Shown: positions 1 through 5,177 of the stretch, in pieces | Layout of the letters: each line of letters opens with the position of its first letter | Numbering within the stretch: the stretch's first letter is position 1 | Source of the DNA: Acidobacteriaceae bacterium | Lineage (GTDB): Bacteria > Acidobacteriota > Terriglobia > Terriglobales > Acidobacteriaceae | NCBI GenBank assembly: GCA_003152795.1 | Contig: PMBA01000143.1 | Location: 1-6,254, forward strand | DNA length: 6,254 bases | Reading direction: 5' to 3' | Notes under the pieces: generated by a model | What the model was told of the DNA's origin: nothing | Databases searched by the model: none | What the model saw: the letters and a program-made list of their open reading frames with translations, nothing else | Program-made: the position numbers and the translations under genes

Positions 1-1
1 A

Positions 2-109
2 GGCGCGCGCCGCCACGAGCAGCTCCTCTCCTTCCGCGACAAGCTGCGCAAGACGCTGAACAACTGGTTCCGCCTCCGCCGCCGTCGCAGCTACACGCCC
101 AAGCCGTAG
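2..109 (+). CDS. 3' end of an unidentified gene with a basic C-terminus (partial)
   Basis: An open frame enters from the left edge and reads 35 residues to a TAG at 107-109. The visible tail includes the stretch FRDKLRKTLNNWFRLRRRR and ends SYTPKP. It is amphipathic and strongly basic, with no catalytic motif I recognise, so I cannot assign a function. The stop lies only 3 bases from the convergent end of tyrS at 113, and there is no terminator-like hairpin between them. Frame 1 is also open here, but its translation is proline/alanine-rich and continues as antisense of tyrS, so this frame is the more natural choice. The gene body must lie outside the window. Confidence 0.5.
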   Translation, partial: GARRHEQLLSFRDKLRKTLNNWFRLRRRRSYTPKP

Positions 110-112
110 CCG

Positions 113-1306
113 CTACGCGAGCCGCACCGCGCGCGTCTTGTCGAGCTTCAGCACATCGCCCGGGTTCAATGCAGGCACCGCCTTCGCATCGCCCACCTTC
201 TCCCCGCGGAGCTGGATGCTCCCCTGCTCAACAAGCCGCCGCGCATCGCCGCGCGATTTCGTGATCGAGAAACACTGCGCATACGCCGCCACCACCACGC
301 TCACGATGTCCGGCTGCAGGCCCGAGAGCGCCAGCGACGGCAGCTCCGCGTGATCGAGATCCTTCTTCGAGAAGCGCGTCTCAAACTCCGCACGCGCCTC
401 CTGGGCCGCTTCCTCGCTGTGGTAGCGCGCCACGATGCGCGCCGCGAGCTGCTTCTTCGCCTCCATCGGGTGAATGTCCGGCACCGGCTCGCACAGCAGC
501 AAATCGTAATAACGCGCCATGAGCGTGTCCCCGATGCTCATCAATTTCCCAAACATCATCTCCGGCGGCTCCGCCACGCCGACGTAATTGCCGAGGCTCT
601 TCGACATCTTGTTCACGCCGTCGAGCCCTTCCAGGATCGGCGTGGTCAGCACCACCTGCGACTCCTGCCCGTAGGCACGCTGCAGCTCGCGCCCCACCAG
701 CAGATTAAATTTCTGGTCGGTGCCGCCTAGTTCAACATCGGCTTCGAGCGCGACCGAGTCGTATCCCTGCGCCAGCGGATACAGCAGTTCATGCATGGCA
801 ATCGGCTTCTCGTCATGAAAGCGGTTGTGAAAGTCCTCGCGCTCCAGCATCTGTGAAACCGTGTACTTTGCCGTCAAACGGATGAAATCCTCGGCCGAAA
901 ATTTCGAGAACCACCGGCTGTTGAAATCCACCACTGTTTTTTCCGGGCTGAGAATCCTGAAAACCTGCGCCTTGTAGGTCTCGGCATTCTCCGCAATCTG
1001 CTCCGTCGTCAGCGGAGGCCGCGTCGCCGAGCGCCCCGTCGGATCGCCGATCATCCCGGTGAAGTCGCCAATCAGAAAGATGACCGTGTGTCCGAGATCC
1101 TGAAAATGTTTCAGCTTGCGCAGCAGGACGGTGTGCCCGAGGTGGAGATCGGGCGCGGTCGGATCGAAGCCCGCCTTCACCCGCAGCGGCTTGCCCGAAA
1201 CCAGCGACCGCTCGAGCTTCGCGCGCAGTTCGGATTCCTTGACGATCTCCGCCGCGCCCTTCTTGATGTACGCCAGTTGTTCGTCGACCGGTGGGAAGTT
1301 AGCCAT
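113..1306 (-). CDS. tyrS: Tyrosyl-tRNA synthetase (TyrRS, KMSKS-type subclass)
   Basis: Class I aminoacyl-tRNA synthetase that activates tyrosine with ATP and charges tRNA-Tyr in the cytoplasm. The 397 residues match the usual length of about 400. The HIGH-type signature is HLGH at 55-58, within [13 protein letters not shown]. The tyrosine-binding part of the Rossmann fold carries YPLAQGYDS at 176-184 and GGTDQ at 194-198. The KMSKS loop is at 233-237. An S4-like RNA-binding domain occupies roughly 335-397 ([26 protein letters not shown] segment). In the family, KMSKS rather than KFGKT marks the TyrZ-like subclass, as opposed to the E. coli TyrS form. The ATG start at 1306 gives a natural N-terminus. 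It has no Shine-Dalgarno sequence, and a perfect TATAAT lies 8 bases upstream. It follows rsmD on the same strand after a 113-base gap containing a repeat, and appears to have its own promoter. Confidence 0.97.
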   Translation of the reverse strand: MANFPPVDEQLAYIKKGAAEIVKESELRAKLERSLVSGKPLRVKAGFDPTAPDLHLGHTVLLRKLKHFQDLGHTVIFLIGDFTGMIGDPTGRSATRPPLTTEQIAENAETYKAQVFRILSPEKTVVDFNSRWFSKFSAEDFIRLTAKYTVSQMLEREDFHNRFHDEKPIAMHELLYPLAQGYDSVALEADVELGGTDQKFNLLVGRELQRAYGQESQVVLTTPILEGLDGVNKMSKSLGNYVGVAEPPEMMFGKLMSIGDTLMARYYDLLLCEPVPDIHPMEAKKQLAARIVARYHSEEAAQEARAEFETRFSKKDLDHAELPSLALSGLQPDIVSVVVAAYAQCFSITKSRGDARRLVEQGSIQLRGEKVGDAKAVPALNPGDVLKLDKTRAVRLA

Positions 1307-1314
1307 GCGTTTCG

Positions 1315-1320
1315 ATTATA
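1315..1320 (-). promoter_or_regulatory. -10 hexamer for tyrS (near-leaderless transcript)
   Basis: The minus strand reads a perfect TATAAT, with only 8 bases to the tyrS ATG. Normal initiation about 7 bases after the hexamer would start the mRNA about 2 bases before the ATG. No good TTGACA-like -35 sits at the usual 16-18 base spacing; a TTGACT at 1354-1359 is too far away (33-base spacer). No Shine-Dalgarno sequence fits in the leader. Confidence 0.6.
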
Positions 1321-1339
1321 GCGATGTGGCGTGCCCAGG

Positions 1340-1425
1340 AGCTGCGAGCCAGAAGTCAAGGGCGGGAGCGTGAACGTCAATTACGGGTTTGCTCGAAGCT
1401 CGAAGCCCGTGGCTCGCAGCTAGCT
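1340..1425. repeat. Intergenic foldback with 7-base tandem units (element A)
   Basis: The gap between rsmD and tyrS contains an 11-bp perfect inverted repeat: agctgcgagcc at 1340-1350 and ggctcgcagct at 1411-1421. Nested inside is a second hairpin, 1383-1410, with arms acgggttt / aagcccgt (one G-U pair). From 1391 the plus strand runs in successive 7-base units (gctcgaa, gctcgaa, gcccgtg, gctcgca, gctagct). The last unit contains the TAG stop of rsmD read on the other strand. No T-run follows the hairpins, so a classical intrinsic terminator is not supported. The element may influence rsmD mRNA 3' ends or simply be a dispersed repeat. Confidence 0.6.
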
Positions 1426-1986
1426 CCGCCGGTAAAAGCTCAGCGCCGCGTCCCCCTGCGCCAGCTTCCGATATCGCCGCAACTCTCCAAACGCCTCTCC
1501 CGGATCAAACCTCTTCTCATGCTCCGCGATCACTACGCTTCGCTCGCGTAATAATTTCGATTCCCCCAGCGCCGCCAGCGTCTTCGCATACTCCTCCTGC
1601 ATCGCGTAGGGCGGATCCAGAAACACGAAATCGGCGACCCGCTTCGCCGCCTCCAATTGCCGCAACGCTTTCCCGGCCTCGACCTTCACGATCTGGAATC
1701 CGCTCGCAATCCCCAGCGCCCTCAAATTCCCGGCAATCAGTTCCGCGGCTGCTTTGGACGACTCGACAAAGTGCACCATTCGCGCGCCTCGGCTCAGCGC
1801 CTCGATGCCCACGGCACCCGTCCCCGCATATAGATCGAGCCATGCCGATTCCGCCAGTGCATCTGGATTGCCCGCGCACAGCACGTTGAACAACGTTTCG
1901 CGCAGCCGGTCCGACGTCGGACGGATCTCAAGCCCGGGCAACGACCGCAGCGTCCGGCGCCGGTACTGTCCCGCAATCACTCGCAT
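1420..1986 (-). CDS. rsmD: 16S rRNA (guanine(966)-N2)-methyltransferase RsmD
   Basis: SAM-dependent methyltransferase of the RsmD family, which in E. coli methylates N2 of G966 of 16S rRNA in the assembled 30S subunit. The 188-residue protein matches the family length. The N-terminus MRVIAGQYRRR is the characteristic RsmD opening, followed by RPTSDRLRETLFN at 22-34. The SAM-binding motif I is DLYAGTGAVGIEALSRGA at 51-68. The catalytic base-binding motif is LDPPY at 123-127 (the D/N-PPY motif of N-methyltransferases). The end, GDAALSFYRRS, is a normal family C-terminus. The start at 1986 is fixed by the MRVIAG motif; the only nearby upstream ATG (2003-2005) is out of frame. No Shine-Dalgarno or -10 lies close to the start. 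It probably fires from the 1987-2110 gap, divergent from the protease gene. The stop codon falls inside repeat element A. Confidence 0.95.
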   Translation of the reverse strand: MRVIAGQYRRRTLRSLPGLEIRPTSDRLRETLFNVLCAGNPDALAESAWLDLYAGTGAVGIEALSRGARMVHFVESSKAAAELIAGNLRALGIASGFQIVKVEAGKALRQLEAAKRVADFVFLDPPYAMQEEYAKTLAALGESKLLRERSVVIAEHEKRFDPGEAFGELRRYRKLAQGDAALSFYRRS

Positions 1987-2081
1987 AAGTTCGCGCTCGC
2001 GCCATGCCTCGCGCCTTTCACATGTCCCTTCTGGCCCAGCCCTTCCGATTTTCCTTTTCGCATCTCCGCCGCCTCAACCGG

Positions 2082-2099
2082 TATCTAAGTAGATAGAAT
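2082..2099 (+). promoter_or_regulatory. Putative operator palindrome and -10 of the protease gene
   Basis: TATCTA and TAGATA form a perfect 6-bp inverted repeat separated by AG (2082-2095). A -10-like TAGAAT at 2094-2099 overlaps its right edge and lies 11 bases before the ATG at 2111. The site sits in the 124-base divergent gap between rsmD and the protease gene, so it could serve one or both genes; the minus strand also shows a TATTCT at 2095-2100. No clear -35 is visible. Weak GGCAGG at 2103-2108 would suit the second ATG at 2117 better than the first. Otherwise I see nothing further in this gap. Confidence 0.4.
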
Positions 2100-2110
2100 A
2101 CTGGCAGGCA

Positions 2111-3262
2111 ATGTCGATGCGCAGTTGGTCCATCCCGGTCGGGCGTCTCTTCGGAATCGAAATTCGCATTCATCTGACCTTCGTGTTTCTGCTCGTCTTC
2201 GTCTGGAGCACCGAAACCGCCACGCAGGATGCCAGCGCCGCCCTGCGCGGGCTCGCCCTGGTGGGCATCGTTTTCGGCAGCGTCGTCCTGCACGAATTGG
2301 GTCACGCCTTGGTAGCCCGCGGCTCCGGCATTCCCGCCAAGGGCATCATCCTCCTTCCGATCGGCGGAATCACCATCCTTGACGAAGCCAACGTCATCCC
2401 CGACCCAATCAACGGTTGGAAGCGTGATATCCGAATCGCGGTTGCAGGACCGCTGGTGAATCTCTTCATCGCCGGCTTATCGGCTCTGGTTTTGCTCGAA
2501 GCCATACCTGGCTTTTCGCTTACCGCGAAGCCGCTTCTCCATTCGAGCGCCCTGCTGCGAAGCATCGTCTGGGCGAACCTCTACCTCGGTTTGTTCAACC
2601 TGCTGCCGGCGTATCCCATGGATGGCGGACGCGTTTTGCGCGCTTTCTTCTCGCGCCGCATCGATATTGTTCGAGCCACCCATCGCGCCGTTCGCATCGG
2701 CCACGTCTTTTCCATCCTCATGATCATGCTCGGAATGTTGATCAGCAGTCGCGCCGAAACGCGCTGGGACGGCTATTGGCTCATGATGATCGGCTTCTTT
2801 CTTTTTGCCGGTGCGCAACTCGAAGAGCGCTCGGCGGTATTTCAATCCGTCCTGCAAAGCGTCCGTCTGGAAGAAGTGATGCTTACCGATTTCGCCACCC
2901 TCTCGCCCGCCGACACGCTGGAAGATGCGCTCGAAAAAGCGGTGCACACGTTGCAGGACGATTTTCCGGTGGTGCGCGGCAGCGACATGGTTGGTGTCGT
3001 CTCCCGGCAAAAAATTCTCGAAGCGCTCCGCGCCGAAGGCAACGGCTACGTGCAGGCTGTCATGAACCGCATTTTCGAGGTTGCCGCCCGGCAGGAGTCG
3101 CTCGCCTCCGCTTTTCGCAAGCTCTCCTCACGCAATCTCAGCATCATTCCCATCGTCGACGATCAGCATCTGGTCGGAATCGTCACCTTGCAAAACTTGA
3201 TGCACTCGATGTCGCTGCTGGCGGAGAGCCGCAAGTTGCGCCGGGAAGCGCTCGACTCGTAG
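2111..3262 (+). CDS. Site-2-protease-type M50 membrane metalloprotease with tandem CBS domains
   Basis: Intramembrane zinc metalloprotease of the M50 family, SpoIVFB/CBS-containing branch, expected in the cytoplasmic membrane. The zinc motif HELGH is at 61-65 and the third-ligand motif NLLPAYPMDGGRVLRA is at 163-178, with Asp171 as the probable ligand. Hydrophobic segments lie at roughly 18-33, 47-69, 108-130, 148-167, 198-212 and 220-236. Two CBS domains follow at about 255-308 and 315-370; in this family they face the cytoplasm and can bind adenine nucleotides, which suggests energy-state control. The substrate cannot be deduced from the sequence. The length (383) is typical. The ATG at 2111 is used here, but Met3 (2117) is possible because family members usually begin close to the RSW...GRLFGI segment and the weak GGCAGG spaces better to it. 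Its 3' end abuts the inverted repeat at 3266. Confidence 0.92.
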   Translation: MSMRSWSIPVGRLFGIEIRIHLTFVFLLVFVWSTETATQDASAALRGLALVGIVFGSVVLHELGHALVARGSGIPAKGIILLPIGGITILDEANVIPDPINGWKRDIRIAVAGPLVNLFIAGLSALVLLEAIPGFSLTAKPLLHSSALLRSIVWANLYLGLFNLLPAYPMDGGRVLRAFFSRRIDIVRATHRAVRIGHVFSILMIMLGMLISSRAETRWDGYWLMMIGFFLFAGAQLEERSAVFQSVLQSVRLEEVMLTDFATLSPADTLEDALEKAVHTLQDDFPVVRGSDMVGVVSRQKILEALRAEGNGYVQAVMNRIFEVAARQESLASAFRKLSSRNLSIIPIVDDQHLVGIVTLQNLMHSMSLLAESRKLRREALDS

Positions 3263-3265
3263 AAA

Positions 3266-3370
3266 GGTAAGAGGTTAGAGGTCGGATTGCAGAGGTTAGA
3301 ACCTATTGCGCGCACCTCGTCCGCGAACCCGGGATTTTAACCTCTGCAATCTGACCTCTGACCTCTTACC
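3266..3370. repeat. Long inverted repeat of 7-base units (element B, copy 1)
   Basis: The left arm, 3266-3301 (beginning ggtaagaggttagaggtc), pairs with the right arm, 3335-3370, across a 33-base loop. They agree at 33 of 36 positions. The three differences become G-U pairs in a plus-strand RNA but A/C mismatches in a minus-strand RNA. The arms are built of 7-base units such as gaggtta, gaggtcg and gattgca. The element fills the whole gap between two convergent genes: it begins 4 bases after the protease stop, and its right arm contains the TAA stop of the aminotransferase gene (3366-3368). It may act as a bidirectional transcription barrier. The only T-rich tract is a short TTTCT on the minus strand beyond 3266. 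A second copy lies at 4591-4687. Confidence 0.85.
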
Positions 3371-4544
3371 TGACCTTCGCATAGACTTCCTGCGCCGCCC
3401 GCACCGCGCATCCAAACTCAACCGCCTTCCCCGTGGTCTCAGCGATCACCTGTTCGAGTGCTGCCAGCACGCCCACTGTGTCCAGATAATCGTAGTAGCC
3501 GATGTGGGCGATGCGGAAAAGCTGTCCTTTCATTTCCGCCTGCCCGTTGGCCACAACCGCGCCAAACTGCTCGCGGAAGCGCTTGCAGATAACCGTGGAA
3601 TCTGCGCCAGCGGGCGCCGCGACCGCAGTCAACGCGGCCGCTGGAGAACTCGGCGCGAACAATTTCAGCCCCAGCGCCTGCACTCCGGCGCGGGTCATCG
3701 CCGCGCACAACTCCGCGTTCGCAATCAGCGCATCGCGTCCCGCCGCGAGGTTTCCGTCTCCCATTTGGCGCACATAATCAAACGCCGCCGCCAGTCCCGC
3801 AAACAGAGCAGTTGCGGGCGTGTATGCCGTCTCCGCTTTGGCCGCCGATTTTCGTTCCTTCCGCAAGTCGAAGTAATATCGCGGAGATTTCGCCGTCTCC
3901 ATACGCTGCCACGCTCGCTCGCTGATGGCGCCATAAGCTAGTCCGGGTGGGACCATCAGCGCCTTTTGCGAGCCCCCAATGATGACGTCGATTCCCCAAC
4001 CGTCCACGTCGAGACGCGTTGTGCCTAATCCCGTAATCGCGTCGACGACAAATAAGGTATCCGGCAGAGTATCCGACGAAGTCTGCACCAGCTTCGCGAT
4101 CCGCTCGACATCATGCCGCGCGCCCGTGGAACTCTCCGTCGCCTGCACATAAACGCAACGGATCTCCGGCGTCAGCTTACGGCGCACTTCGTCCAGCGAA
4201 ATGGTTTCGCCATAGGGAGCGGTCACCGTCTCCACGGTGCAGCCAAACGCCTTCGCCAGCGCGGTCCAACGCTCGCCAAATTTGCCGGCGCTCAACACCA
4301 GCACCCGGTCTCCGGGAGAAGTCAGGTTCGAGACCGAGGCTTCCATGAAGCCCGTGCCCGATGAGGAGAGCACGAGCACGTCGTTCTTCGTGCCGATGAA
4401 CTCCTTCACGTCGGCCAGAACGCGCGTGAACAGAGCTCGGAAATCGGCAGTACGATGGTGCGCGCCATAGGAAGCCATCGCCGTCTGGGCTTGCGGCAGC
4501 AGGGGCGTTGGTCCGGGAGTAAAGAGCCGGTTTTTCTTAAGCAT
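3366..4544 (-). CDS. Class V PLP aminotransferase, alanine/serine-glyoxylate type
   Basis: Pyridoxal-phosphate enzyme of fold type I (aminotransferase class V), nearest in layout to alanine-glyoxylate / serine-glyoxylate / serine-pyruvate aminotransferases. It would move an amino group between alanine or serine and glyoxylate or pyruvate in the cytoplasm. The N-terminal FTPGPTPL at 8-15 is the substrate-loop motif. SSSGTGFMEA at 60-69 is the phosphate-binding turn. VVDAITGLG at 166-174 holds Asp168, which pairs with the pyridine nitrogen. GSQKA at 191-195 holds the Schiff-base Lys194. FRIAHIGY at 343-350 supplies Arg344, the likely carboxylate-binding arginine. The 392 residues are normal for the family. 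Exact substrate is not decidable from sequence; members from related bacteria are often just called aminotransferase class V. The stop codon lies inside repeat element B copy 1, and copy 2 lies 46 bases upstream of the start. No Shine-Dalgarno precedes the ATG. Confidence 0.93.
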   Translation of the reverse strand: MLKKNRLFTPGPTPLLPQAQTAMASYGAHHRTADFRALFTRVLADVKEFIGTKNDVLVLSSSGTGFMEASVSNLTSPGDRVLVLSAGKFGERWTALAKAFGCTVETVTAPYGETISLDEVRRKLTPEIRCVYVQATESSTGARHDVERIAKLVQTSSDTLPDTLFVVDAITGLGTTRLDVDGWGIDVIIGGSQKALMVPPGLAYGAISERAWQRMETAKSPRYYFDLRKERKSAAKAETAYTPATALFAGLAAAFDYVRQMGDGNLAAGRDALIANAELCAAMTRAGVQALGLKLFAPSSPAAALTAVAAPAGADSTVICKRFREQFGAVVANGQAEMKGQLFRIAHIGYYDYLDTVGVLAALEQVIAETTGKAVEFGCAVRAAQEVYAKVR

Positions 4545-4551
4545 GGGAACC

Positions 4552-4557
4552 AGAATA
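4552..4557 (-). promoter_or_regulatory. Possible -10 (TATTCT) for the aminotransferase gene
   Basis: The minus strand reads TATTCT 7 bases before the ATG at 4544, so an mRNA would start about 1 base ahead of it. It matches TATAAT at 4 of 6 positions and overlaps the palindrome GAATATTC (4553-4560). No convincing -35 is visible, and no Shine-Dalgarno is present. It is the weakest of the four start-proximal -10 candidates. Confidence 0.35.
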
Positions 4558-4590
4558 TTCGAAAGCTTGCGGTTCGGGAAGGAAGGAGGA

Positions 4591-4687
4591 AGGTCCGAGG
4601 TTAGAGGTCAGATTGCAGAGGTGAGGTTCAGACCTCTAACCTCTGCAATCTGACCTCTAACCTCTGACCTCCTCTGACCTCTGACCT
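4591..4687. repeat. Long inverted repeat of 7-base units (element B, copy 2)
   Basis: The arms 4591-4622 and 4639-4670 agree at 31 of 32 positions. The 16-base loop holds its own small hairpin, gaggt / acctc (4623-4636). After the right arm the 7-base pattern continues as further tctgacc units to about 4687. The left arm shares 26 of 28 bases with copy 1 (4597-4624 against 3271-3298), so both belong to one family. It sits in the gap between the divergent aminotransferase and yqeY genes, and its tail abuts the yqeY -10 at 4690. A plus-strand transcript through it would form a very stable hairpin. Confidence 0.85.
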
Positions 4688-4689
4688 TC

Positions 4690-4695
4690 TATAAT
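4690..4695 (+). promoter_or_regulatory. -10 hexamer for yqeY (leaderless transcript likely)
   Basis: A perfect TATAAT is separated from the ATG at 4702 by six C-rich bases, which puts the A of the ATG at about +1. There is no room for a Shine-Dalgarno sequence. The region where a -35 would lie is made entirely of repeat units (tctgacc). The closest TTGACA-like match, ctgacc at 4664-4669, has a 20-base spacer, longer than ideal. Confidence 0.6.
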
Positions 4696-4701
4696 CCCCC
4701 C

Positions 4702-5160
4702 ATGCCCCTCATCGATCAGATCCAGAAAGACATTGTCGCGGCCATGAAGGCCCGCGAAGAGCACCTGCTTTCCACCCTGCGCATGGTCAAGACCGCGCTC
4801 AAGAACCGCGAGATCGACAAGATGGCCCCGCTCGACGACAAGGAATCTCAGCAGGTGCTCTCCACCCTGATCAAACAGCGCAAAGACTCGGTCGAGCAGT
4901 TCACCAAGGGCGGACGCCAGGAGATGGCCGACAAGGAAGCCGCCGAGATCAAACTGATCGAAGCCTATCTGCCCAAGGCCGCCGGCGAAGAAGAAATCGT
5001 CGCTGGAGTCCGCGCCGCGATTGCCGAGATGACGCCCCCTCCTGCCATGAAAGACATGGGGACCGTGATGAAGGCCGCAATGGCACGCTTCGCCGCCGCC
5101 GGGATGCGGGTGGATGGGAAGATGGTTAGCGAGGCGGTGAAGAAGGAACTAAGCAAGTAA
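4702..5160 (+). CDS. yqeY: GatB/YqeY-domain protein
   Basis: Small cytoplasmic protein of the YqeY family, homologous to the C-terminal tRNA-binding domain of GatB, the amidotransferase subunit. Its own role is not settled; a link to tRNA or to translation is inferred from the domain. The 152 residues match the usual length of about 150. Recognisable family features are the N-terminal helix with a TLRMVKTALKNREID segment at 25-39, LIEAYLPK at 85-92, the DMGTVMKA motif at 118-125, and the closing RVDGKMVSEAVKKEL at 136-150. The helical protein is rich in Lys, Glu and Ala. The start has an excellent -10 directly upstream and no Shine-Dalgarno. The glycosyltransferase gene begins 15 bases after the stop, so the two are probably co-transcribed. 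In Firmicutes yqeY sits near rpsU and dnaG; that context is absent here. Confidence 0.93.
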   Translation: MPLIDQIQKDIVAAMKAREEHLLSTLRMVKTALKNREIDKMAPLDDKESQQVLSTLIKQRKDSVEQFTKGGRQEMADKEAAEIKLIEAYLPKAAGEEEIVAGVRAAIAEMTPPPAMKDMGTVMKAAMARFAAAGMRVDGKMVSEAVKKELSK

Positions 5161-5177
5161 ATATTGGGCAAGTAAAT
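5153..5177 (+). repeat. 15-base-spaced direct repeat at the yqeY / glycosyltransferase junction
   Basis: The 10-mer gcaagtaaat occurs at 5153-5162 and again at 5168-5177, exactly 15 bases apart. The first copy holds the yqeY stop codon TAA (5158-5160). The second supplies another TAA in the same frame (5173-5175) and the first two bases of the next ATG. It looks like a small tandem duplication that left two in-frame stops. A chance match cannot be excluded. Confidence 0.45.

Noticed and set aside
350..730. Open frame of 126 codons on the plus strand
   Set aside because: It lies wholly antisense to tyrS, which carries all class I synthetase motifs; the translation is Arg/His/Leu-rich, as expected from the reverse of a GC-rich gene.
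1354..1380. TTGACT (1354-1359) and TTGACG (1375-1380) on the minus strand as -35 boxes for tyrS
   Set aside because: The nearer one is 33 bases from the TATAAT, and neither has a -10 at 16-18 bases.
1383..1410. Intrinsic terminator after rsmD
   Set aside because: The hairpin exists, but no T-run follows it on the minus strand (the next bases are aattgacg).
1389..1889. Open frame of 166 codons on the plus strand
   Set aside because: Antisense to rsmD and rich in Pro, Ser, Ala and Arg without any recognisable motif.
2477..3010. Open frame of 177 codons on the minus strand
   Set aside because: Antisense to the M50 protease; His/Arg/Glu-rich shadow composition and no start context.
3266..3370. 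Insertion sequence or transposase remnant
   Set aside because: There is no coding content between the arms and no target-site duplication that I can see; only a non-autonomous repeat is supported.
3306..3941. Open frame of 211 codons on the plus strand
   Set aside because: It covers repeat element B and the antisense of the aminotransferase; Arg-rich, low-complexity composition.
4591..4687. Possible CRISPR array
   Set aside because: The units are 7 bases long, contiguous and without unique spacers; they form one palindrome, not a repeat-spacer array, and no cas gene is near.
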